Assembly (NCBI GenBank): GCA_015075365.1
Contig: JABTUN010000001.1
Location: 2,644,248-2,708,247 of the forward strand
Reading direction: 5' to 3'
DNA from: Verrucomicrobiaceae bacterium
GTDB lineage: Bacteria > Verrucomicrobiota > Verrucomicrobiia > Verrucomicrobiales > Verrucomicrobiaceae
DNA: 64,000 nt
In this document: in pieces, positions 30,001 through 37,700 of the stretch
Layout: each line of letters begins with the position of its first letter
Numbering within the stretch: the stretch's first letter is position 1
Notes under the pieces: generated by a model
The model's database searches: none
What the model saw: the letters and a program-made list of their open reading frames with translations, nothing else
What the model was told of the DNA's origin: nothing
Position numbers and translations under genes: made by a program

Positions 30001-31629
30001 AGCTTCACCGCCAACCTCGACTCCGGCACTTTCCGCCTGGGCGATCCCAATACTGGAACGGGGAACAGCACTTCGACCTTCAAGCTGGCGGTGAACAACA
30101 GCATCACAGCCACCTCCATCCGGATTGGGGACGGCACCGGTGGTTCCAACACTCACACCCTCACGCTGGGCAGCGGCACCAACTTGCTTAACGCGGACAC
30201 GTTCAACATCGGCTCCGCGGGTGCCACGATTCGCTCCGGCGGTGCCGTGATTTTTGATGCTGGCGACACCACGGGTGCGCTTACCCTCCGCGCCTCGAAC
30301 GGCACGGACCGAGCCACCGTCAATATGATCAATACGACTGGAAACACGGCTGGTGACATGACTTCCACCTTGGACCTGACCGGTCACACGGCGGACATTC
30401 TGGCGAGCACCCTGTCCATGGCGACGCGCTCCGCAAACACCGGGGCGGGAACAGCCATCCTGAGCTTCAATCAAGGCACGCTGGATGTCAGCACCTTGAA
30501 CATGGCCAGCCGTACGGGGGCGGGCACGGGTAATGCCACAGCCACAGTCAATCTCGGCGACAGCGCCGCGCCGGGCTCGCCCACCACGACCATCGGTGCC
30601 GTGAACATGGCGGTGAACACGAGTGGTGGCGGCACGGTTTCTGCGGACTTCAATGTCACCGGCGGGAATGTCACCATCGGCACCGGGGCGGGCACGGCCA
30701 TCAACATGGCCAACGCCGGCACCGGCCGCACCGTGACCTCGACGATTGACCTGACGGGAGGCACGGTGACGGTGACGGGGAACATCGTGCGCACGGGTGG
30801 CGCGGGCACGGAAACGGCCACGGTCACACTGGACGGAGCCACGCTGAACATGAGCGGCAACAGCATCGGGGCGGCAGGGCCGACGGTGACGCTGGCGGCG
30901 CAATCCGGCACGCTCACCAATCTGGCGGAACTCAATGGCGGCGGTGCCCTCACCAAGTCCACGGGTGGTGTCCTCTCCATGGGCGATGGTAACGTGTACA
31001 CTGGCGGCACCTTCGTGACTGGCGGCACGCTTGTGGCGGCCAACACCACCGGGTCGGCGACAGGTTCTGGGTCCGTGAGTGTGAGCAGCGGGGCGACCCT
31101 CGGCGGCACCGGCTCGGTTGTGGCCGGCGCTGGCAACAACATCACCGTCGATGGGACCTTCTCAACCGGGCTGGCAGGGGATATTGCCGGTCAGGACATG
31201 GCGCTCACGGTAAGCAGCACGGGGAATCTGACATTCAACGGCACGGTCAGTTTTGACATTTTTGCCAATGCGGGTGGTGCCAATCCCGCCACTGCAAATG
31301 ACCGTGCCTTCATCACGGCCGCCAACTGGTCTAACATCATTCTGGGCGGCAGTTCGGTTCTGGAGGTCACCACCACGCTCGACACGTCTGGCTGGGCGGA
31401 TGGAGACTCCTGGCAGATTTTTGACTGGACGGGCATTGGTGGTGGCACGGCCTCCGGCACCTTTGCCACTTTCAACCTTCCCACACTGACCGGCTTGTTC
31501 TGGGACTACAGCAATGTGTTGACCACGGGCACTATTTCCATTTCCAGCATTCCGGAGCCTTCCCGTGCCCTGCTGCTGCTGCTGGGGTTGGTGGCCCTTG
31601 TGGGTCGTCGTCGGCGTGAAATTCGCTGA
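18073..31629 (+). CDS. Giant autotransporter-associated beta-strand repeat protein with PEP-CTERM tail (copy 1)
   Basis: 4518 aa from the ATG at 18073, which gives a proper signal peptide (MLPLFRAHRLP..., hydrophobic VALILTALMAFW, cleavage near LQA-A); no Shine-Dalgarno is visible. After an N-terminal cap (TFYWDTDT...NWDLAASNWW, then DVAVFSS) come at least 16 readable PATR-type repeats of the form LTKSGxGTLxLxGxNTYTGTTTIxxGTLxI, expected to stack as a right-handed beta-helix. A second cap-like module (YWRGLTDNTWN, NNWSTDKAG) restarts at about residue 2022. The C-terminus has PEPSRALLLLLGLVALVGRR, a PEP motif, membrane segment and Arg cluster, the PEP-CTERM signal cut and sorted by exosortase. 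No autotransporter beta-barrel is present. Likely a very long surface or exopolysaccharide-associated fibre; role (adhesion, capsule scaffold) is inferred. The paralogue at 31747 is collinear. Confidence 0.93.
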   Translation: MLPLFRAHRLPVALILTALMAFWQIGQPLQAATFYWDTDTNTTGNDINGTGLGGTGNWDLAASNWWDLTSLGVWPNTNADVAVFSSPYSGGVPTPFTVTLSSGIVANQLQFHRSGYTLTGGDLTLAGTTPTLHVNLGESATIGSQIAGSGGLSMNGGGWVRLGNNNNSNTLTGSTTINHGALVITGQGALPADSSAIVVTRINPAATSTSTRGFGGGSLVLDGTGGNVSISRNLSLFGHGPWADRGAALVSTGANTLSGTVEMGGLTNGALVSTRVIAADGTLNLTGTLNVQGTAGTTISQLGGVNQAGASFYNLTGVLTGTGTLESSGGGTLFLNPSDASGFSGVIRVSGSAASGQSVVRIDSPNVLGTRTAGTTSAVLDLNGGVLAVLMDTPEVKVSNGSNANVYFRAASTIFADHTPGSSVRDQTVAFGNLSYEDNITLTFNSRNGYGMSFTTAPVNGGNEQSTFTNNLQGGALLTFVGNFWSNTDNGAARTMTIGGNGNTLINGNIIATSTTFNHNLTKSGSGTLTITGTGSTLDGNVSVTGGTLAINDWRAITNNTSTVNLNGGILSVIGNNVSQTNLTTSKVINLSGTTGSAAILANQTGTSPGLILNADFTASGAGTKTLTLGGANTAANTINGAIVQNGTTNVTKVDAGRWVLAGLNTYTGTTTITNGTLQIKANAAASTIIADTSGITFGAVNNYAGGTLEFVGQPSVNNVETLGTITYTGGGAATVKLTPGSGGTASLVFPNISTGATGTINFVGGDFTNNTFTISQINAAAGSDGIITRSIYWNGADFAYRQGGVLRAPVYGVDAGTVTSSTTLAAGHNQITGSFATNSISINTLKINGGHTLTLNGGQTLTLSAFGLLSTGGSAMITGGTSLTVGGSNTLVVRVDGGADSLRIETPLTGFTGGLTKSGAGTLVLAGTNTQTGTIHVAEGTLRLSGSGTLGGAAALTIRQEGVLELNGITPTNNINAFVNNGIVRNTSATTDVVLTVGGANGTGDSRGIIEDGGAGKISVVKIGTGGQNWLGLSTYTGTTTIGSTGIVGINNLQNGGQPSGIGASSNAAGNLIFNGTSTTQAYGGISYTGTTNDETDRLFTLDGGANGGVRIQSNGVNGATSSWTNIGAIAFGPNATGNPQGIVFGGASTGDNRFFPIISDNGAAATSVYKADAGVWHLEATNTYTGPTTIRGGALYVTTGTSLPTASNLVLDGGSIARTGAFTRTLGTGVDQVQWTAHAAGGFSAGGSPLTVDWGSGAVWGTGPFLGTGALLLNNSGVAKSDVDVVSGFEITQGAAAAFNATTTAGSATVNLTSGSTVGLAIGQTITGNANIPVGATIATIVSATQFTLNSGTGVLAATGAATNTLAGGYRQINVGDFTSVGADFGTISGVITGAGSLAKEGAGILNLRGANTYTGQTLVRQGTLVVETLGNSASPGTSSVGDSTAGNTNAGAIALGNGGTTGGILEYVGLGETSDRKIRLNTTTGTNQIHGDGVGGLILTNVANDMTAGAKTLSLRGVSSAANFITSQLSDNGGALGITVDGSTAWVLTNGANNYTGTTTFTAGALGIGHDNAFGTTGNVDWSNGTLFAYGADRTIANPVRLINNTTAAFAGDYSLTTSNPFQLLAAANNVALTNNVVGGESLTFTGVTANSLTANRTWTIDGSGMTIINGNFTSSTTFGVALAKTGNGVLQLNGAANNFNQNNATVDIDRGTLRLGANEVIGHGLDGALVAYGSVTLSPELAGGDTATFDLNGFTETINGLTMNTDGTAIIDNTAATAAHLIFGANNSAVSIGGGTGTYTITDSGAGALSITKTGSAAATIPTGVTLTYQGSTNVNGGSLTIASSLNGTTALSATNATTLALTGGLAAPSAVTSLVVDNGSTFSMLDGAGNKLNGLTNLQLGSASGTMTFLNLNVGDLSVAGDELSTDTLTLLTGGTLGLFAGNQITFNLTDTGLNPNEQYVLLDATAIGGGLFGGPLNIGDYILGGTPGGFSSIDLTTNSTTNQIILTTGSLIIGTSYWRGLTDNTWNAATNNWSTDKAGTTPAASIPGAGTDVVFAWDNPGSGPLVTTLEQNFKINSLTFEAGGTTTPSSITINPGTITTNRIEIAPQSSADGIEIAAGGPAAVTISSAVRLGGTATSQTWSVTDAGSVLSIGSLLGERDVTKAGSGKVTLTAAADPTFNSGATSDFTLNAGTLELTNNAALGNTINSNLANVIINSSAAFYYNNGTAGTVANPITLAGGALSGGGQNHTYSGTVNVSSGSTINLADSNGPNTNTARNVTLSGVVSGSGNLTIDGNNAVSGGNQLAGTLTMNNAGNTWSGDLLFNRGTVTISSAASPSFTTNDVTFNSFGRFNLQGVNSQILTNSGTLTYAANAIGEIGVDNTSGTVSAPFTLNMTGPVSLGASSGIRLFLSDGPNSVANFTNSVTMGGNASISVGGGAGAVAIVSGVIGDGGGGFGLAINDDLGGWGTTNRTVRLTGPNTFTGNISLGEGVLEFTTVTDISGGASSLGNGTAITTTATGTLSFIGTSPQSTNRPITTSGGVLTLSANGATAADTITYNGLITVGPTADGTQFTLTGTAGREGIIGGGIMQTGDAADMTVTGGTWTHQTGTSRVGDVLTLSGGAILNLNSGLFQVRNDFVVTGAGTVLNLNGTGTLSFSTATLSADSSLRAVSGGVITLGANDAVVVTDFDGLRIGTDAAGIGTLNTVTFSQTVSDFILGNRNMDRSGLVNGTGTVTTTNNIDLYGGTVNANLGSTGAVTLDKISLNTVTLSGDNSALAGTGATVVTEGTLILDYTASNTTKVRAASALDMRGSNLILNGNGTAATSQSVGSFTLATGGSNRITLNAGAGQEIVLNLNALTRAVNAQDGTLRLVLPSGAQSATNGVTTDTLNTIGTGANAILGGWLTVNDGTGTFFARNVPNTTDGNIGAAATTLQDTIASWVTGENISDVTGFTGTLSGISINSLRFNATSGSDLALSSAGVLGITSGGILVTDNVAGTPSLTGGTLFSGAVASNVPELIFTQDSSQTFELGSDVRINHALTKSGTGTLRLTGDNVYTGYTEIQEGVLEVAGGSAIGDNSIVTLSATRASTLRLLSNETIGRLQGGSRNTDQDLGTVDVDTFTLTINESASTTYAGFFTGTGSIVMNAGNAGNLNLTNVSTGFTGIVTIDGGLLQLSGIGQINANVIRINKGGNLLIDNNGTTRSGTRILDTTAITLNSADGAFSGQTRPRGLAIRTDQDTTLDETVGLVTLGSGANYAALEATTTNDDSDIIVSNLTRLNNATFNVRGTNLGSASAQRNELRIVTANDAAFIAANLVGGGGAAASQNISIVPWAIGESFAGALGDANMGNSLVTYISGTGFRPLAFATEYDTISAAAATDNARESLTADLLGLSGTTINALVIDNNNTATVNVTGSGAGQTLTNTSGAFLFTVSNGVVSTAYSTILGGFDNGIEVGGSEYVFHVVNPSSANNTPTLTATVSSPLDSTADITKSGRGTLIFTAANTAGGGANKTTINEGILEIADLDNIGGNTGNLVFAGGTLRLGAGLTDDISQRTITLLDGGGTIDTNGIDLALASSLGSGLGGFTKAGAGNLTLNASATFTGGTAVSAGTLTVGANNATGNGGNLSVAAGATLALGANSISHALVTTSGAAPLITGAGTITAGTGFFFNHTGDTTIDAVLAGAGGLLKAQANVVTLTGASTYMGTTEIQAGTLSINSIANVGGGASALGAPTTAEAGIIRMGLSTAATTLQYTGSGHSTNRLIGMQGTTGSVTIDADGTGALGLGGVRFEMAGNKTLVLRGSSDALTIDNTTGTITETGGVLTLNKTDANTWLVNAAASYTGATQVDNGTLKIGLDNALPAVTAVRIGTGSTAGTLDLNGFDQTIGSLTVQTNSNAVTNNIIVDSGKTLTVNGAVTLGINANESDTNLNATGGGAIVINSGNANFQIGAATVDNENRVDVDFSGLNSFTANLDSGTFRLGDPNTGTGNSTSTFKLAVNNSITATSIRIGDGTGGSNTHTLTLGSGTNLLNADTFNIGSAGATIRSGGAVIFDAGDTTGALTLRASNGTDRATVNMINTTGNTAGDMTSTLDLTGHTADILASTLSMATRSANTGAGTAILSFNQGTLDVSTLNMASRTGAGTGNATATVNLGDSAAPGSPTTTIGAVNMAVNTSGGGTVSADFNVTGGNVTIGTGAGTAINMANAGTGRTVTSTIDLTGGTVTVTGNIVRTGGAGTETATVTLDGATLNMSGNSIGAAGPTVTLAAQSGTLTNLAELNGGGALTKSTGGVLSMGDGNVYTGGTFVTGGTLVAANTTGSATGSGSVSVSSGATLGGTGSVVAGAGNNITVDGTFSTGLAGDIAGQDMALTVSSTGNLTFNGTVSFDIFANAGGANPATANDRAFITAANWSNIILGGSSVLEVTTTLDTSGWADGDSWQIFDWTGIGGGTASGTFATFNLPTLTGLFWDYSNVLTTGTISISSIPEPSRALLLLLGLVALVGRRRREIR

Positions 31630-31746
31630 AAGAAGCGGGTGCCGTTTGCGGTGCCTTCTTGAATGTTTCTGTCGTGTCCGGCTGATTTTTCTTGTCGGCG
31701 GTGCCGCTGGTTGGGTAGCCTTGGGATGATTTCTCCAACCCTGCTT

Positions 31747-34700
31747 ATGAAGACGCTCCGTCGATTCCGTCGGCCCACCAGCTTGTTGATGATTTTCCTT
31801 CTTGCCGTGTGGCAGGTGGCGGCTCCCGTCCAGGCCGCCACAGTGACATGGACCGCCGGCAGCGGAGCAGATTTTCTTTGGTCACAGATCCTCAATTGGT
31901 CTGGGGGCGTGCTGCCGGCTGCCTCCGACGATGTGATCTTTGAGACTCCATTGCCAAATCCGGGTGTTTTGCCAAATCCCAATGTGATCACTCTCGGCGC
32001 GGGCTCCATCGCCAATTCGCTTGAGCTTCAGGACAGCTACACGCTGACGGGAGGGGATCTGGCGCTCACCGCAGGCACGATCCGGGCAAGTTTGGGCAGC
32101 TACAGCGTGATCAACAGCCAGTTGCTGGGGAGCGTCGGCCTGACGCTCAGCGGCGGTGGCGCGGTGAGGCTGGCAAACAACACCAACACCTACACTGGAG
32201 TGACGACGATCAACAACGGGGCGCTCATCATCAATGATCAGGCGGCGCTGGGCCTGGACAGCTCGCAGATTGTGATCAATGGCTCGCAAACGCGTGGATT
32301 TGGCGGCGGCACGCTTGTTTTGGAGGGTGGTTATCTGACGGGCGTCAATCTGTCCCGGGACGTGTCCTTGCAGGGTCTGGGTCCCATCGCAGACCGCAAT
32401 GCCGCGATCCACAGCGTGCGGAGCAACACAATCTCAGGCAACATCACCACAGGGATTCTGCTGGGGACCACGGCGCAGAACACGGCCCTCCATTCCACCA
32501 GCGGCCGCCTGACGCTTTCCGGTACATTGAATCTCGGCGGGACAACGGGAACAACCTTCACGACCTTCGGCTTGACCAATACCGTCGGTATCGGCAGCTA
32601 CGAGGTCACGGGCACGGTCACAGGAACCGGCAGTGTGCAAAAAACAGGCGCGGGGACACTGATTTGGAACCCGGTGGATGCCAGCGGGTTCTCCGGCACG
32701 ATCCGCGTCAGCTCGGGCTCGGTGCGCCTCAACTCCGGCTCTGTTCTTGGAACCAATGCGGGCACGGGCACGTCCGGCATGCTGGACTTGAACGGGGACA
32801 ATGTCTTCTTTGAAATCCGCTCCGACACTCCCACCATCGGCAAGAACGTGTATCAGCGTGGGGTGAGCCCGGCGCTGTTTGTGGACCATGCCATCGGCAG
32901 CAGTGTGATCAATGGCACCGCGACATTTGGAACGCTTGCTTTTGAGGAAGGGGAGACGTTCACCTTTAACGGGCGCAACGGCTTCGGCATGACCTTCGGC
33001 GCGGCTCCGATCCAGGGCGGCAACGGGGCCACGACCTTCACTAACAACCTGAGCGGCTTGCTGACCTTCACAGGCGCGTTTTGGAGCAACACGGAGAACA
33101 CAGCCAACCGAACCTTCACGTTTGGTGGCAACGGCAACACGCTCATCAGCGGCAACCTCACGGCCTCATCGGCTGCGTTTAACCACAATTTCACCAAGGG
33201 CGGCACGGGCACGCTCACAATTTCGAGCACAGGCTCCACGCTGGATGGAAATGTCACCATCACCGGGGGCACGCTGGCGATCACGGACTGGCGTTCCATT
33301 ACGAACAACACCAGCGCAATCAATATCGGCAACACCACCACAACAGCCACTCTGGCGATTGTGGGTGCCAATCCTGCGCTGGCCAACCTCACCACCGCCA
33401 AGGTCATCAACCTCAACGGCACGACCGGGGGCGCGATCATCAATGCCAACCAGACCGGGGCCAATCCGGTCGTCATCAATTCAGCGTTCACGGCCACAGG
33501 CGGGGCCGTCGGGGATGCCAAGACCCTTACCCTTGGGGGCAGCAGCACGGCAGATAATGCCATCAACGGGGCCATTCCCAACAATGCAGCAGGTGGCACA
33601 GTTAATCTGGTGAAGGCCGACCTGGGCACCTGGGTGCTGGGTGGCAATAATCTTTACACGGGAACCACGACGATCACCGGAGGCACCTTGAAATTGCGCG
33701 CAAGCGCCGCGGCCTCGAACATCATCGCCAGCACAGGCGCGGTTATCTTCAACGCCAACGCCACCACCCAAACAGCGGGCGGCACGCTCGATTTTGTCGG
33801 CCAGGTTTCCACGGCGAACGCGGAGAGCCTTGGAGCGCTGACTCCGACAGCCGGCATGAACACCATTCGCCTGACCCCCGGCGCAGGGGGTTCGGCCTCG
33901 CTGACTTTTACCTCGCTGGGCACCGTCAACGCGGCCTCTGGCACCAACATCATCACAGCGGCCGGCAGCACCGTCACGTTCACGGGCGTGGCCACCAGCA
34001 CGGCCACCACGCTCCCTGGTACCGGGAAAATCTACATCAACGGGGCGGATTTCGCCCGTTCGAGCAGTGGTTTGCTCGTCACGCCCGTTTATGGCACCGA
34101 CGCCGGGTTTGTGAACGCCGGCGCCTCCTTGACCGCAGCCAATCACAACCGCCTTTCCAGCAGCATTGGCGCGCAGGCCGCGGTCAGTGTGAGCTCGCTG
34201 AAACTGGATGGCAGCCAGTCCTTGGGCATGACAGGGAACTTGACGATCACCACGGGCGGGTTGCTCCAAACTGGCGGCACCGGAGCGATTTCCGGCACCG
34301 GGATCACCACGGGCGGGGCGAACAGCCTGGCCGTGCGGGTGGACCAGTCTGTCGATGTTCTCAATCTCAGCGCGCCGATCACCAGCACCACCACCGGCGG
34401 CCTGACGAAGAACGGGGCGGGCACTCTGGTCATCTCCGGTGCCAATGCACAGACGGGAGCGACCACGATCAACGAAGGCACGTTGAGGCTCGACACCGGA
34501 GGGGTGCTCAGCGCCGCGAATCAGAACCTGGCACTCCGTCAGGCAGGCACTCTGGATCTGAACGGTATCAGCACCGGCACTTCGGTGGCTGCTTTTAATG
34601 GCTCCGGGCTGGTCACCAACTCAGGGGCTTCCCCGGCCACTCTCACGGTCGGCAACAACAACGGCACCGGCACCTTTTCCGGGTTGATTCAGGACGGCAC

Positions 34701-37700
34701 CGCCAGAGTGAATGTGGTGAAAACCGGCACTGGAGCGCAGACCTGGAGTGGATTGAGCACCTACACAGGCAGCGCCACCATTGGCTCGACGGCGCTGGTT
34801 TCGGTGCCGGTCCTGGCTAACATCGGAACGGCAAGCGGCATCGGCCGCGGGGATGGATCCAGCGACGCGACCAATGCGGCCAGCCTTGTGTTCAATGGCA
34901 CCACGGGAGGCATCAATTACACTGGCACTGCCTCCATCAGCATCGACAGGCTTTTCACCTTTGACGGAGGAGCGGCCGGTAGCGGCGGCCAGATTGCCAA
35001 CGCTTCCGGACTTAACGCTGCTTTGATCTTCAACAACACGGCGCCGATTAGTTTTGGACCGGGTGCGATCGTCCCACAAACGCTGACTTTGGGCGGGGCC
35101 TCGACAGGGGACAGTTGGATCAACCTGCAACTGGTGGACAATGGGGCCAATCCGACAGCGCTCAGCAAGATCGGCGCGGGTGTCTGGCATCTGGGCAATG
35201 CCACGAATTCCTACACGGGGACTACAACGATCACCGCAGGGGCGTTGGGGGTGTTGAGCGGGTCCTCGCTTCCAACCAACAGCCCGCTTGTATTGGGTGG
35301 TGGCGTGTTGCTCTCCAGCGGCAGTTTTGAACGCAACCTGGTGGGAATCGCCACTCCGGGAAACCCGAATGAGATAACATGGACCGCCGGTGGTGGTTTC
35401 TCCGCCAACGCATCCAAGCTGGTGGTTGCGATCGGCGGTCTTGCCACACCATCGACACTCACTTGGGCGAGCGGCGGCTTTGTGCCCACCGGGAATCTGA
35501 TCCTCAACTCCGCAACCGCGGTGGATGAGGTTGAGGTGCGCAATCCGATCGACCTGAACGGCGCTGTGCGCACCATTCAGGTCGATGACAATGGAACGAC
35601 CTTCACCGACTTTGCCACCATCACGGGTGCGATCAGCGGGGCGGCGGGCAGCGGCCTGACCAAGACGGGCACCGGCGTGCTGCAGCTCTTCGGGGCGAAC
35701 ACCTATGAAGGTGTTACCGCAGTCACAGCAGGCCAGTTGATCGTCACATCCTTCGGCAACAGCGGAAACCCTGGGCAGGCGACGAGCGTCGGCACCACGA
35801 CGGATGCCAATCTGGCAGGAAACGCCATTACGCTGGGCAATGCCGGCACGACAGCGGGCATCATCCAATACATTGGCGTTGGCGAGACCAGTGACCGCAT
35901 GATCCGGCTGAACACAACCACCGGCAGCACGCAGATCCATGCGGACGGCTCCGGTCCGCTGATTCTGACCAATGTGCTCAACGACATGGCGGCTGGAGCG
36001 AAGGCGCTCCTGCTCCGCGGCTCCAACACCTCCGGCAACATGATCACCAGTGATCTGGCGGACAACGGAGGGACCCTGGGGGTCACCGTGGATGGCAGCG
36101 CCACATGGATTCTGACCGGTGCGAACAGCTATACAGGCACCACGGCTGTAAACGCGGGTGCTCTGGGCATTGCCGCGAGTGATCTGGGTGCCGGAACCGG
36201 CAACCTTGATTTCAGCAACGGGTCCATATTCGCTTATCAAACGGACAGGGCGGTGAACAATCCCGTGCGTCTTGCCAATAACACGACTCCGGCTTTCGTC
36301 GGGGATTACAGCTTGGATTTTGTGCATCCCTCGGGCCTCACGCTGCTTGCTGCGGCGAACAACGTCGGCCTGACCAACAACATCGCTGCCGGAAAGACGC
36401 TTACCTTCGCGGGTGCGACCGCCAATTCCATCACGGCTGCCCGCACCTGGACCATCAGTGGATCCGGCGATACGATCATCAACGGAGACATTACTACAAC
36501 CACGCCATTTTTGCTCAACATCACCTACTCGGGCAGCGGCAGCCTGACGCTGGGCGGCGGAGGTTCTAACTGGAACTCCGGCACCCTGACGCTCAACAAT
36601 GGCACCCTCAAAATCGGCGCGACGGAGGTCATTCCGCATGGCGTGGCCGCCACCACTGCCACCACGGCGGCGGTTTCCGCCTCGACCACGATCACAGTGA
36701 ACTCCACGGCCGGGCTGGTAGTCGGTCAGCGTATCACGGGCACGGGTGTGACAGCGGGGGCCACAGTGGCCTCGATCATCGACGGCACCACTTTCACCGC
36801 CAGCGCCAACCAGACGATCGCATCGGGGGTGACGCTCTCATTCGACCTCAAGGGCAACGTCGTGATGGGTCCGGCGGCCGGGTTCACGTCCGTCCTGGAC
36901 CTCAACGGAAACACCGAGACCATCAATGGACTCACCGGCACCGCGGCTGGCATCATGGTGATCGACAACAGCACGGTGCTTCCTTCCTCCCTGACTGTGG
37001 GCGGCGCGGACAGCGCGGTCAATTTCAACGGCAGCATCACACGCAGCGGAACCGGGGAACTGAGCCTGGGCAAAATCGGGACGGCCACCGCCACCTTTGC
37101 CGGTCCGGCAGATGTGACGGCGTTGAATGTTCAGGCGGGGAGCCTGCGCCTGACAGGTGGATTGACCTCACCGCTGGCGATGACATCCGTTCAGGTGGCG
37201 GCTGGCGGCCTTCTGCAATTGTATGACGGCGTCGGGACACCGATGCCGAATCTGATCACTCTGAACCTTGGAGCAGGGCCTTCTGGCACCGCCACATTGG
37301 AACTCGAAGCGGGGGATCTGGGTTCGGACACGATGACGACCTCTGTTGCTGCTGTCGTGGCCAACAACATCCTGTTTAACATTCGTGATGCGGGACTCAG
37401 CCCTGGTGGCACCTACAACCTGCTGGTTGCTCCTGGGGGTCTGACCGCTGGCGGGGCCACTTATGCCCTGGGGCCGATCGGCGGCTATACGGGTTCGACG
37501 CTCACGGTGTCGGACACCTCGGTGGTCTTGAATGTCGGCACGGCGGTGCTGGGCAGCATGTATTGGACGGGATTGGGCCTCCCTGGACCGGTGGCGACCA
37601 CTCAATGGAACACGGTGGACGGCACCGGTAATGGAATGAACTGGGCGTCGGACAAGGCGGGAACAACGCTTTCCACCACGGTGCCTGGCGCGGGTACCAC

